A DNA stretch of 64,000 nt from Doryteuthis pealeii (taxonomy: Eukaryota > Mollusca > Cephalopoda > Myopsida > Loliginidae): positions 91,324,107 to 91,388,106 of the forward strand of contig CM042141.1 of assembly GCA_023376005.1 (NCBI GenBank), read 5' to 3'. Shown in pieces: positions 43,465 through 54,103 of this stretch; the stretch's first letter is position 1; the number at the start of each line of letters is the position of its first letter. Below the pieces are notes generated by a model that worked only from the letters and a program-made list of their open reading frames with translations, did no database searches and had not been told where the DNA came from. Both the position numbers and the translations under genes were made by a program.

Positions 43465-43680
43465 TTTGAATTTAGAGTTTTCCTTCTTTTAGACTGGTTG
43501 CCCTACCAAGACTATAGAGAGAGAGCACAGTCTACAACTATTTGCTTATAGTTGGGGGAAGAAGAGATGTCACTTACCAAGCACATTGACACAAAGTAAA
43601 AATGTAAATGGCTTCACCCAAAATTTGAACTAAGCCCACCAATTCCATTTCCCTTATGCCACAAGCGCCTTTATCAATCT
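43465..43680 (-). repeat. SINE-2 copy
   Basis: GAATTTAGAGTTTTCCTTCT, TTTGCTTATAGTTGGGGGA, GAGATGTCACTTACCAAGC and CAATTCCATTTCCCTTATGC, i.e. tail to head along the plus strand. Confidence 0.72.
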
Positions 43681-44274
43681 ATGTGTAATATCATTTGAAA
43701 ATTAGAAATGGATACAGGTCTTACATTTGAAAAAATTAAATTTTGGTGCTAGAAGCATTAAAGTTTCTGAGCAAACCATATCTCCATTTGCATGTACAGT
43801 TAGCGCTTGAAATACATTCCTAAAAAAGATAGAACACTTAACATAACAATGGTATACATGACATAGCATGAATAGAGATAGGAGATAGATAGGCTATTTT
43901 TAAAACTGATACAAATGCAAATGAAGAGAATAGACATTTGCCAAATGACGGAAAAATCCAGAGATTGTTGCATCCTCAAAGCACTTAATAACCTAGATAA
44001 CTTGACCCTTTGTTACACATTGTAATTTAAAGTTATAACATTTTAATTAAACTCTAATGTATAAAACTATCAAATAGGTAATCACAGATTGTGATAAGTT
44101 AGCAAACAATATTATAATATAGTGTTATCCTATTGAAAAAAAACCAAAACAATCCTTTTAATATGTCATTGTTTAACTCCAAAATAAATTGTGTATGTGT
44201 ATATTCTTATATACATTAACCAAAGTGTACAGTATAAATTAAAATTAAATACAATAGCAAGCATGGTATTAGTT
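43681..44274. other. Unassigned stretch
   Basis: No family or gene recognised. Confidence 0.35.
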
Positions 44275-44680
44275 GATGGATTGATTTTAGTGGCATGTCA
44301 ACCTTTCTAGGGTTATTCTATGCCTAAAGGTTAGGGAATAATGTTCAATGTATGTTCATATTTACATTTTTTGTGTGGTTGTTTCTTTAAAGATTTTTTT
44401 TAAAACGGTCCTATCAAATATAAATAATTTTTAAACAGGTTATTTGAACTATAGATGAGACCCTAATAGGTTCTACCACTCTGGGTCAGAATGAACATTG
44501 GAGTAATGGCAAGGGAGGGGTACTCCCCACTCTACAGAACTAGAGCTTCATCATTGTTCACCCAGGACACCCCTTTTTGGGATGGTACTTACCCCTTTGC
44601 AGGAAATACAGTGTATTCAAAGGCCTGTCAGCAGAGATTATCAACCAGTGTGCAGCATACAGTTAGCAAGTAGGGTATTA
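44275..44680 (+). repeat. GGCAT family copy
   Basis: TTTTAGTGGCATGTCAACCT / AGGGTTATTCTATGCC hairpin, then GGTTCTACCACTCTGGGTC, TAATGGCAAGGGAGGGGTAC. The 60-codon frame at 44491-44673 is a by-product. Confidence 0.75.
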
Positions 44681-45587
44681 CTGTATGTACATTTAACTGG
44701 AACCCCCCAACCCCAACCCCAATATTCTCAATGCATTTCAGCCATAATCAAATTTTGAGGGGGGTAAATTAGACCAAATTTTTGCATTATTAGTCATTGA
44801 CATTCAACTGATTATATAATCTACAATACACACGCATGCACACACACACATATATATATATAAGACCAGTCAACAAATTTAACAAATGGAAAGCTAGTTA
44901 ATTAAAAATACATCACCTACAAAGATTGGCAATCAGGGCCAACAAGTACTAGCCCCTCCCCCCCACCATCAACTCGCGGGGGGGGGGGTCAAGCCTGCTT
45001 GAGGGTCCCCAAGAAGAGCAAGTTTTATATATTTTATATGAATATTACTTTATAAAAATTGACACAATATAGTAAGGGTCCCCATATCAAACAACCGAGG
45101 GGGAGGGGACATATCAGATTGGGGGCTGAGGTGTAAGAGACCTTAATACCAGCCCTGTTAGCAATTAAATCTTTAAAAAAGAGAATTTTGTAAAAGCATG
45201 TAATCTATACCAACTGAAATTCCTGTTAACAACAGGCTAAATTTAAAACAAAAGCCAACTTTTCAGGGTGTCAATTTTCAAATGCTAGTGACATGAAATA
45301 AAAGTTGTAGATGGGGTGAGGTCATATTTATTCTCTTTTTTTTTTCTTTTAATGATTTATAATGAGCATTCTTTTTATAATGGTCAAGTCCATCATTCCA
45401 GGTTCAAAGTTTTTCTGGGACTAAAAACTGAAGATATTTGTAAATTGGCTAAAATGAAACAAAAAAAAAAACAAAAAAACAGAATTAATTAATCAGAGAT
45501 AGAGAAAGATATTAAAAAAATTAAAACACCTCTGATGTTTAATAATTTACTTCTAATAAATGCGAATATAAGTATGTAATAGTATCA
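44681..45587. other. G/C-run stretch, otherwise unassigned
   Basis: Contains C-rich (about 44702-44722), G9-10 (about 44976-44986) and GGGGGAGGGGAC runs near 45106, plus a (CA)n/(TA)n at about 44838-44860. The class of the 44.93-45.17 kb block is unknown. Confidence 0.4.
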
Positions 45588-45810
45588 CATTTTTCAACTT
45601 TACTCCTAGAGTAAAATTTACCATTTTGAAATCAGTCCGACTTCATAAGCAAATAAGAAAAACATTCCAGGACAAATCCAGACTAGCAATCCTAAAGGTT
45701 TAATTAATGTGATTGTTATCGGAGATTTTTTTATGTGATTTTTGTTGCCAAATATTTTTGTACGATAATTTTTATAAGTTGAAAATAAATTTGGGAATTT
45801 CTTGTAAATA
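45588..45810 (+). repeat. Family H copy
   Basis: ATCACATTTTTCAACTTTAC, TCCTAGAGTAAAATTTACC and AAAATAAATTTGGGAATTTC; partner of 40028-40255. Confidence 0.6.
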
Positions 45811-46084
45811 CTAAGTCTGGTCTTCTGGCTGCGATTTGGTGATACATTTGTATCTCAAAGAACCATAGAATTTTGTTTCATTCTTTAGAACAGATTCTAG
45901 TTTGTGCATGTAACTTTTGTCAGCAAGGTAAAATGTTTAATCAATTGCACAATTCCTAGTGGATCACCTTTCCCACTCAGTTGTTCCTAGTCTTGTACTC
46001 CATACCTATCACCACACAACCTACACTTGCTATTCTTCTGCATATTATAAGTTTTTGTTTTGACATAAGTTATTTGTCATAGTT

Positions 46085-46310
46085 GGCAGAGTGTGATATT
46101 GTGAGTATCAAATCGATGAGGGAGTCTTTACACTAATTTTTTTTTTTGCTGAGGAGAGCATCACACCTACCATCAGCTCCCTATTTTACAGATCAAATCA
46201 GATTACCCAAACTATGCTACTCATGCAGAGTTGGTGGGGACCGGTATCAAACCCAGAACCATGCGATTCCTAGGAATATGCTCTACCAACTGAGATAAAT
46301 AGGATTATTT
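46085..46310 (-). repeat. SINE-1 copy
   Basis: Minus strand: TATCTCAGTTGGTAGAGCAT (A box), GTTTGATACCGGTCC (B box), ACCAACTCTGCATGAGTAG, AGCTGATGGTAGGTGTGATG. The 3' part is altered by an A-run. Confidence 0.8.
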
Positions 46311-46739
46311 GTCATATCTTGTTAAAAAATAGAATTAACAAGTCTATGAATAGTTAAAAAAAAAAAAAAAAATGGTGATGACTAAGTTTAGTACATTAAA
46401 ATCCACAATTAAGACAAAATTCATAAAAGAATTATATAAATTTGTAAAATATAAACATTAATCATAACTTTTTATGTTTAATGCTCGTGCTAAATAATAG
46501 CATGTTTTGTTTTTTTAATTAAATATAATCTCATGTGAATAAAAACCTTTTAAGTAGATGGACACAAAGGCTGGATCAATTAGTCTGTCACTGAACACGG
46601 TTATTAGATGAATTTCCAAATTCTAATCTTGAATTTCTTTTTGTTTAATTTATGTGATTATTGGAAAAGGATTGGATTAAGTGCATTAACAAAAAAAAAA
46701 AAAAAAAAAAAAAGGGACATCATGATAAATATTTGTTGA
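46311..46739. other. Unassigned stretch with poly(A)
   Basis: A-runs at about 46355-46371 and 46690-46713; no gene. Confidence 0.4.
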
Positions 46740-46800
46740 TCGATTTTAACATGTCAACCCACCTAGGGTTATTTTATGCCTACAGGTTAGGGAACCATTC
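46740..46800 (+). repeat. GGCAT hairpin remnant
   Basis: AACATGTCAACCCACCTAGG / GGTTATTTTATGCC; the left GG is mutated. Confidence 0.55.
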
Positions 46801-46949
46801 ATATTTACATACTCCTAAACACACACTAAACAAGAAAACCAGCCAGAATATATAGCCTGTTTAACGCATTCTAACAGAATACGGCGATTTTGCTGCTATT
46901 AGACAATATTTTTACAACACAAAAATGTCATATATATATATATATATAT

Positions 46950-47235
46950 ACCAACCCCTCCACATAAGCAGGATGTGACACAAGGTCAATTTTTTTTAAA
47001 CAGGGTTTAACAGGTTTGAATTCAGAGTTTTCCTTCTCCTAGACTGGTTACCTGGCCATGGTTAAAGAGCCCAGTCTGCCCTGCTATTTACCCATAGCTG
47101 GAGGGATAATTGGATTTATACCTTTCCCAAGGTATTAGCACCATGTGAAATGCAAGCAGCTCCATCCAGGAATTGAACTTCGGTCAACAAATCCGTTTCC
47201 TACAATTCTAACCATTAGAACACACGCTTCCATAT
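46950..47235 (-). repeat. SINE-2, near full length
   Basis: On the minus strand: TGTGTTCTAATGGTTAGAAT (A-box region), GTTCAATTCC (B box, complement of 47169-47178), TACCTTGGGAAAGGTATAAA, CTCCAGCTATGGGTAAATAG, GCAGACTGGGCTC, AAAACTCTGAATTCAAACCT, CTTGTGTCACATCCTGC. About 285 bp; best SINE-2 reference in the window. Confidence 0.85.
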
Positions 47236-47270
47236 AGACAACATTTTGTCCTTGAAAGAAATAAAATTAT

Positions 47271-47273
<3 letters not shown>

Positions 47274-47301
<28 letters not shown>
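47274..47301. repeat. (TA)n tract
   Basis: About 28 bp of TA. Confidence 0.9.
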
Positions 47302-47305
<4 letters not shown>

Positions 47306-47379
47306 CTTTAGCCTATAAACTTTTCCCTAAAGTAATTCCTGATCCATTTAGCAATGGACAACTGCAAGCAGCCTGCTAT

Positions 47380-47480
47380 CAAAATCAAGAAAAGCCTTTA
47401 AAAAGACATAAGAGAAGGAAAACAAACTGCTTAAAATATTGACATTGTGTCACATCCTTCTCATGCGAAGGGGTTAGGTA
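47380..47480 (+). repeat. SINE-2 3' fragment
   Basis: GAGAAGGAAAACAAACTGC, ATTGTGTCACATCCTTCTC and GGGGTTAGGTAAATA, followed by poly(T). Confidence 0.6.
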
Positions 47481-47659
47481 AATAATTTTTTTTTTTTTTT
47501 TTTTTTTAAACAAAAGAAAATGACTCAATGGAAGGAGTCATAATATAGACAATGGCAGGAAAAGAAAACAATATTGAAAAGTGCTCAATACATATGTAGA
47601 GCTACTTTAGAGAACCAAATTAGTAACAAATGTTAACTGCCCAGGTTTCACTGAAAAGT

Positions 47660-47662
<3 letters not shown>

Positions 47663-47698
<36 letters not shown>
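47663..47698. repeat. (TA)n tract
   Basis: About 36 bp of TA. Confidence 0.95.
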
Positions 47699-47702
<4 letters not shown>

Positions 47703-47944
47703 ATTGTTAGCTTCCAAAATCTGGTAGAGCTCTCTAGGAGTGATTTTCACCACCAGCATAAAGCAATGATCGTCTATTTACAGATCTGATCTCATAAAAT
47801 ATACACACAGAGTTATGTATTTAACAGTTAAAACACCACTCCTTAAAGGCAGCTGTTGATGGCCGAGAGGTTTCACTCCTGGTCAGAGCTAGTAGCTGTG
47901 TCTAGCCACACTGATGAAATGTGAAACGTCGAAATACTGTCTGA

Positions 47945-48255
47945 CATATGCAAAAATGTAAATCCGGATTATCTGGAGTTGCTTATCCGCTAAATTCTTA
48001 TTTCTTGAATGTAGTCACCCCAGCTAAATGAAGTACCATTCAGTTTTTATTACAAAGAAAGAAAGGTAAGAAAAAATAACATGCTACACAGAAAAATATA
48101 AGAGAGTTGGGGAAAATGGAGAGAGGGGGTGAGCGCATGGAAGAGATAATGCTAATCTGTTTCAATCAATTATGATCAAAAGAAGGAAAGAAAGAAAAGC
48201 TCTTAAGTAAACATATCAAACGTAATAACTAAGTTATCATACTGTGGTAGTATGT
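47945..48255 (+). repeat. Family G copy
   Basis: TGCTTATCCGCTAAATTC, GTAGTCACCCCAGCTAAAT, GATAATGCTAATCTGTTTC, and TTATCATACTGTGG. Shorter than the 14 kb copy. Confidence 0.65.
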
Positions 48256-48951
48256 ATATTATTACCCTTAAATGAACATTAAATTTTACTGCAAACAAGA
48301 TGATTTTAAAATAACTTTAAAGCATTTATTCTTTACACAAATAAGAACTAAAAGAATGAAGATTGTAAATTAAATAATAAAACCAAACTTTTCCATATTT
48401 TGTTTTTTTGTTGCTTAGAAATTAGTCCTAGAATAATGCAGATAGACAAGCAGATATTGTTGAGAGATTGATAAATTCCACAACCTAAATACCAACATTG
48501 CTAAGTCTTGATTAAAATCAGAAAATCCTTCCCACCACCCCCCATCACTTACAGTTTTAGCGATATCATTTTTCAAATTATACTCAAATCTGCCACCTCC
48601 AAAACAGAAAAGGCGGCTGCACAAGAAAAGTTAATCTTTGGCACACTTCATGCATAACATTAGATTTAACTGTGTTTTTCTCTTAAAGTGTCAAACAAAA
48701 TTTTGGATAAATGTTCACCATGTGTTCGTGTCTATAAGCACGCATACATTCTAATTGCCAAATCTAACTCTTTATTGCTACAATTCTGCGAAGATGAATT
48801 TCACTATTTCAATTTTATAATTGTCTTCAATTCTAACATTTTCTTTTTATAAATTTGAAAAAAAGGGGGCAGGGGGGCCAATTTTTTTTTCTTTTTTCAA
48901 ACGGGAACAGTCTGTAAAAATACAAATTATATATTATATACTTAGGGCATC

Positions 48952-49245
48952 CCATTGTGGAGTAATGGTTAGCAAGTTAGTCTCGCAGATTTTTGAATAG
49001 CGATTTCCATCTTTGCTGGATGCCCCATACTTGCAAACTTGTGTTACATGCTACACGAACGGGTGGGTAAATACCTACATCCCATCATAGTCTAAGGGTT
49101 AGCAAGCTATTCTCGCAGATCCATTACTGAATAGTGATTTCAATCACTTACCGGATGCTCCATACTTGTGACCTTGTGTCACACCTTACCCATGGCAAAC
49201 TGGGTGGGTAAAATACCTACTTAGTATTTATTGAACAAACAAAAA
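48952..49245 (+). repeat. SINE-3, dimer of two tRNA-like units
   Basis: Unit 1 has CATCCCATTGTGGAGTAATG, GTTAGCAAGTTAGTCTCGCA and GAATAGCGATTTCC. Unit 2 starts about 130 bp later with CATCCCATCATAGTCTAAGG, GTTAGCAAGCTATTCTCGC, GAATAGTGATTTCAATC. Each ends GGGTGGGTAAA.TACCTAC. TGG/GTTAGCA and GATTTCAATC stand where A and B boxes would be. Confidence 0.68.
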
Positions 49246-49269
49246 CACAAGCACCAAATTTATTAATTT

Positions 49270-49515
49270 GGTATGCATTACCCAACCCCTCTGCCATGAG
49301 CAAGATGTGACACAAGGTCAATTTTTAAGCAGAGTTTAACAGGTTTGAATTCAGAGTTTTCCTTCTAGATCGTTTACCTAACCAAGTCTGCCTTAATATC
49401 TACCCATAGCTGGAGGGAGAACAGATATGTTCATGTTTTTCCCCAAGGACATTAGCACAAAGTGAAATGCAAATCTAGGATTTGAACCTGGATTGCCAAT
49501 TCCATTTATATGAAT
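49270..49515 (-). repeat. SINE-2 copy
   Basis: CAACCCCTCTGCCATGAGC, TTTAACAGGTTTGAATTCAG, CCATAGCTGGAGGGAGAAC and GATTTGAACCTGGATTGCC (B-box complement). Confidence 0.82.
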
Positions 49516-49569
49516 ACAAACTTTTTTATCTCATACTAACAGATTTTAAGAACTTAAAACATATAAACT

Positions 49570-49635
49570 TGTCAAAATGACTTGTTTCAGCATTAAATGA
49601 CCCGAAAAGGGTTGATATGCCATAAAACAAACAAA
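49570..49635 (-). repeat. Solo GGCAT hairpin
   Basis: CAGCATTAAATGACCCGAAA / AGGGTTGATATGCCATAAAA. Confidence 0.65.
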
Positions 49636-50045
49636 CATGATAATAACCATTACACTCCGGTTGGTTTGATTATTAGCATCAACTGGTTTTTCTTCTTTTT
49701 TTTTTTTTAATCCTCATCCAACAGTGTTCACTCAATGTTGAAAAAAAATTTGCTAAATTCATTTTTCCTAACAGTTTATTTTTAAAACAAATTAATAACA
49801 CCAAGCAAAGAATCATTCATCCACACAACATTGGCCCCACCCCATTCGAATTTGGATATTAAAATATTTTAGACTACCAAACAGAATTTATGAAATGACA
49901 TAAATATACGCCCCCCCCCCTTCACAACTGCATTTTTAATACAAAGCTGTGAATTTCTAAACAAACACAAAATATCTTGAATAATATTCAATTTTCTACC
50001 TTTGTTCGAGACAAGCTCAGCTTTTATTATATTTACTAGCAACCA
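49636..50045. other. Unassigned part of pass D
   Basis: Contains a C10 run at about 49911 and a T-run near 49696. The 60-codon minus frame at 49869-50051 has no motif. Confidence 0.4.
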
Positions 50046-50525
50046 AAACACACCCTCTGGGCAGTGTAAAAATTAATTTTTCAAAGATATTGCCTGTGGG
50101 GGGGATTCAATGTCAGAGCTTATTAAAGCAAAAATTAAAACAATTTGAAATGGAAACTTAGTCCTGTCCCCCTCAAATAAAATGTTGCGTGCATCTATTA
50201 ATTATTGATTAAATAATTATTTTGAATATTTAGCACATAAATTTTACACAAAATCGTAGGATTTTATTTGTAATCCTTTTAGTTAACTTCTTATTACTGG
50301 GGGGAAAAAATGGGGGGGGGGAAGTAAAATTTTTTTTTTTAATTGCTTATTCTTATTTTGAGTGTATATAACACAGGGTTGTTCTTAGTCTATGTATTAA
50401 TGATTTTGATTATAAATTAAATTCTCATTAATATACGTAATTATAGAGAATATGGTGACGTAAGCTGTGACGTAGTTTTGGTTACAGACAAAAATACACC
50501 CAGTCTCCATTATTAATAGATTTGT
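50046..50525 (-). repeat. Family R copy
   Basis: Edge CACACCCTCTGGGCAGTG, then AAAAATTAATTTTTCAAAGA; other edge TTTTGGTTACAGAC ... CCAGTCTCCATTATTAATAG. G-runs near 50097 and 50312. Confidence 0.65.
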
Positions 50526-50965
50526 ATCTTAGGGAATATAACTTCAATTTCTTAACTTTTTAACACCATTATCATAGACCAACATTTCCTCCAACCATCC
50601 AGACAAAAGAAACTCCCTGGCTTTTGGACTGAGATCAGGATTAGAGCGTGGTATCTGTTCGTGTTTCAACAGGTTTAAGAAAAAAAAAAAGTCTGACTCT
50701 GGAGATTCCAGCCCTGCAGCTGCATCTCCCCCATTGTAACAAAGATGGAGAGTCAGAGTTTACCAATGCTTGCTGCTAATTAAAGAAAACCATGGCAATT
50801 TTGGGGCTTCCTCATGCATTGACCCCAGCCCATTAAACTGACCTTATATCACATACAACATCCAAGGGACTTTAGTTAAATACTGACTTATGTTTCTTCC
50901 ACCATTCTAGGATTATATTACAAGTCATTTGTCAAAAGACAAAGATATCAAATCAATCAAAATCC
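50526..50965. other. Unassigned part of pass D
   Basis: Relatively less AT-rich (GTCTGACTCTGGAGATTCC, GCAGCTGCATCTCCCCC). No motif-bearing frame was found. Recurs at 56.5-56.75 and 60.7-61.0 kb only as part of passes E and F. Confidence 0.4.
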
Positions 50966-50970
50966 AGTGC

Positions 50971-51456
50971 TATTTACAGAATTGCATCCCGACCTTAAAA
51001 AACGCTAGGTGGTGATAGCAGACAAAACAACCCCACCTACGAATGAAGTCCCTAGCTGAAAAAAAAACAACCAGTGCTTTAGACGTTTTTCTCAATCTTT
51101 TTCAACAAGTAAATGTAAATATTTAAACTCTCTCCATCTTTAAAATATTTTAGGTTTTTTGGGGTTTTTTAAAAATATTTACATTTACTTGTTGATAAAA
51201 ATATGGCTTACTTTTAACACCTTCAAACCACTAAAAAAATTTTAAAAATTTTTAAAAAATAAAAAAAATATTGTATTTTCATTTTTTGATTTTTTTTTTT
51301 CGACGATCAATTACAAATAAAAAAAAAAAAAAACATTTTTTTTTCAGTATTTTTATTTTATTTCTATACCACAACGTAGGTGGGGTTGTTTTTTCAGTTA
51401 TCACTGCCTAGCATTTTTTTAAGGCAGGAGGCAGGGATGCAATTCTGTGAATAGTA
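50971..51456. mobile_element. Family FB fold-back element
   Basis: Long inverted ends of about 70 bp: CAGAATTGCATCCCGACC, then AACGCTAGGTGGTGATAGC and CAACCCCACCTACG at the left; CGTAGGTGGGGTTG, ATCACTGCCTAGC and GGGATGCAATTCTG at the right. A second, inner inverted pair is AGTAAATGTAAATATTT (about 51110) and AAATATTTACATTTACT (about 51174). The interior is extremely A/T-rich and non-coding. Superfamily unknown. Confidence 0.75.
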
Positions 51457-51469
51457 CCCAAAATCCTCA

Positions 51470-51890
51470 AGATATGCCAACAGCCCAGATTCCCTCACCT
51501 CTCACCGTCTTTCCCTATCAGTCATCACTCTTGGCAAGTCCTATAGAAAGCATCCAGTGTCCTCAGGAAGCCAATGAATAAGTCTTTGCTGGTCAGTCAA
51601 CACTAATGTGTGTATGTGTACAAGTCCATAGGAGAATGAGTTTGTCCTATTTCTCCATAATTGCCGACCATGTCTTGCTCATCTGATTTGGATAGTTTAC
51701 AAGATGAGAGGTAAGTGGCTAAACAACTGCTCTTTTATAGGGTGCTTCTTCCAGGTTTTTATTTTAAAAAGCATGCAGCATTGTGTAGTTCCTATCTACC
51801 CCCCCTCCCGATGTTTCACTGAAGTCCAAGTGGTACAGCCATACAGTAGTATCAATACAGCTACAGCTTGGAAGATTTCCAGTTTTATTT
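51470..51890 (-). pseudogene. LINE ORF2 C-terminal remnant
   Basis: The minus strand shows, in successive frames, LLYGCTTWTS-like, then SHLVNYPNQM, EDTGCFL-like and VMTDREGLGE-like residues. Same LINE tail as at 16-17 kb but a separate, more diverged copy. The plus-strand frame at 51704-51913 is its antisense shadow. Confidence 0.72.
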
Positions 51891-51989
51891 TAACAGAAAT
51901 CAGATTTCCATAAACTTATGTGAACTAAGAAATGAATGATCTCATTAAATTTTACCTTTAAACTAAATTCTGATTAAGAAATGAAGCTG

Positions 51990-51990
<1 letters not shown>

Positions 51991-52018
<28 letters not shown>
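51991..52018. repeat. Poly(A) tract
   Basis: About 28 A between the LINE remnant and TCCTTGTTTCATCC. Confidence 0.9.
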
Positions 52019-52020
<2 letters not shown>

Positions 52021-52370
52021 TTGTTTCATCCAGTTCTATCTGAAAGACATTCAAATACATCAGGTACAACGGGCTAATCTATCAATGATAATGGCAGATA
52101 AGTTTGAAGGAGAAATTGTTTTCTAATGAGTTAAATACAATATCAAAATATTATATGCCAATTGTAACCAATTACAATTCAGTTGACCTCTATTCAATAT
52201 TTAACCCACTTAACATTTTCATGTTGCAAACAAAACAAAAAGAATTTAATTCAAATATATATGCATATATTTCAAGCTGTATCAGAAAAATTTCCTCTCT
52301 TCGTACGATAGAGAAATCAATGCCAGGAGTGGGGGAACCTTTTTCTATTTTAAAGGCAACATTGAAATCT
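52019..52370. other. Unassigned part of pass D
   Basis: Frame 52104-52385 (93 codons) recurs with indels in pass F (62139-62654), where the reading frame is not conserved. That argues against a gene. Confidence 0.45.
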
Positions 52371-52570
52371 AGAACATCCGCTTAGGAATCATAATGTTCT
52401 GGGATTGATACAGGTCCTCACCAACTCAGCGCATAAGTAACACAGCTTGGGTAATCTTAGCTGACGGTAGGCGTGGTGCCCCACCTCAGCAAAACAATCT
52501 CCCTGGTCTAGCACTAAGGAGATAGACTCCCTTGCTGTTCAGCTGATACTGACAATATACCATTCTGCAG
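52371..52570 (+). repeat. SINE-1 copy
   Basis: AGAACATCCGCTTAGGAATC, GGGATTGATACAGGTCC (B-box region), TCACCAACTCAGCGCATAAG, GCTGACGGTAGGCGTGG, AGACTCCCTTGCTGTTCAG. Confidence 0.8.
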
Positions 52571-52659
52571 TCACATTCAAATTTTAAGGATGTTAACAAC
52601 AAAACCTAATGTTTAAACTTAGTTAGAATGGAGACAGGGTTCTAGGTTTGGTTTCGTTT

Positions 52660-53240
52660 CGTTTGGTTTTACGGCATATCAACCTCAGTGGGTTATTTAA
52701 TGCGGACCAAGTTTCGAAATAAATCAATTCTTAATGGATGATACAATTTTGTTTATAAACTCATGTTTTTCTATTTAACCCTTTAGATGTGACCCTAACA
52801 GGTACTACCACTCTGAGTCAGAATGGACCAAGGAGCAATGGTGATGAAGGGTTGCTCCACATTCCCCAAACCTCCAGAACTGGAACCTCACCATCAGATA
52901 GAGTTTAACGTCATTCCCAGGACATGTAGAACCTCAGCCACCGCCTTCTAGCACCCAAATGATAAAAAGGGGTTGGGGCTTGCCATAATGGCAATAGGGT
53001 TAGGGCAATCATATAGGTGCTAGGGCTTGACGTGACCAACCGATTGATTGGAGGGGGCCTCTCCGACCACCCGTCTAGCCTAAGATAGGGCCAAAGTGGA
53101 GTATTGCAAGTCATTAACTGCTCAGCCACCTGGGTTCTATCTTTAAGCATCACAGGTCGCCACCCACGGCCAACAGGTTGCCCCATTGGGGGAGTCTTAC
53201 CACTCTGCAGAGGTGCATTCTAACGCCACAGCCTACAGGG
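52660..53240 (+). repeat. GGCAT family, near full length
   Basis: GGTTTTACGGCATATCAACC / GTGGGTTATTTAATGCGG hairpin, then ACAGGTACTACCACTCTG, ACTCTGCAGAGGTGCATTC. Like the copy at 15.5 kb, it ends just upstream of another repeat. Confidence 0.82.
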
Positions 53241-53400
53241 CGTAGGTTCTAGGTTCAATACCGGTACTCGATAACTTAGTGCAGGAGTAGCACAGCTTAG
53301 ATTGGTAATGTAATGTGGCTGGGAGGGGAGGCTGATGTTAAGTGTGGCACTCCACCTCATATGCAAAAACAATCTCCCTGGTCTAGCGCTAGTGAAAAGC
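53241..53400 (+). repeat. SINE-1 copy
   Basis: GGTTCTAGGTTCAATACCGG (B box), AGTGTGGCACTCCACCTC, CTAGCGCTAGTGAAAAGC. The tail merges with AAGTATTCC repeats up to about 53600. Confidence 0.78.
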
Positions 53401-53689
53401 TGTAGGGTTTCAAGTATTCCTATCTAATACTAATAATTATATGGTTTCAATTCAATAATAATTTGTTTGCGCGGTTATATGGTTTCAAGTAACTAATAAT
53501 GATCGTTAGTAAACAATTATAACTTCAAGTAATTATCTTTAGCATCATATTCCTGTTTAATACAAATAATTTTTAAACAGATCTATTGACTCAGAGAGTG
53601 GACTAACAGGTACTACCAATCTGGGTCATAGTGGATCTAGGAGTAATGAATGTCGGGGTACTCCACACTCGCCAAATTTCCAAGAAGAG

Positions 53690-53880
53690 CCCCGTTGCTG
53701 AGTGGGCAAGGTGCTGGACTGTCACATTGTAGTAAGCAAGTTCAAACTCCAGTTGCACTACTGCATTCACTTTTGGACTAATACCATTGGGAAAGGTATG
53801 AACTCTCTCATCCACCTCAGCTATGGGTTAAGGAGTACCACTACTGTTATTCTACAAGGATGGCTTTGGCATTAAATAAA
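53690..53880 (+). repeat. SINE-2-type copy with tRNA-like head
   Basis: CCCGTTGCTGAGTGGGCAAG (A-box region) and GTTCAAACTCC (B box) about 45 bp apart. Then CTAATACCATTGGGAAAGG and CCTCAGCTATGGGTTAAGG. Ends in a degenerate GGCATTAAATAAACC hairpin half. Confidence 0.72.
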
Positions 53881-54103
53881 CCATTAAACAAAGAAACTGA
53901 ACCAGATCTCCTGAAATAAAACATCACTAATCAGATGCAGTTTTACTGTCAATACCAAGGACACTCGGGAGGTGTCCTTACCCCATCTGCAGGGGATACA
54001 ATTAGCTTATTCTAAGCCCCACTGACAGTGAGAAACAATTTGGGAAGCACATTAAGGCACATTTAGCTAAAGGCAGTAGCCAGCCACTGTCACAAAACAA
54101 GTA
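53881..54103. other. Unassigned part of pass D
   Basis: Includes CCCCATCTGCAGGGGATAC, resembling the distal GGCAT body. No gene. Confidence 0.4.

Noticed and set aside
52104..52385. 93-codon frame that seems conserved at 62139-62654
   Set aside because: The second occurrence is the third pass of the same DNA, and the frame differs by indels, so conservation is not evidence of coding.
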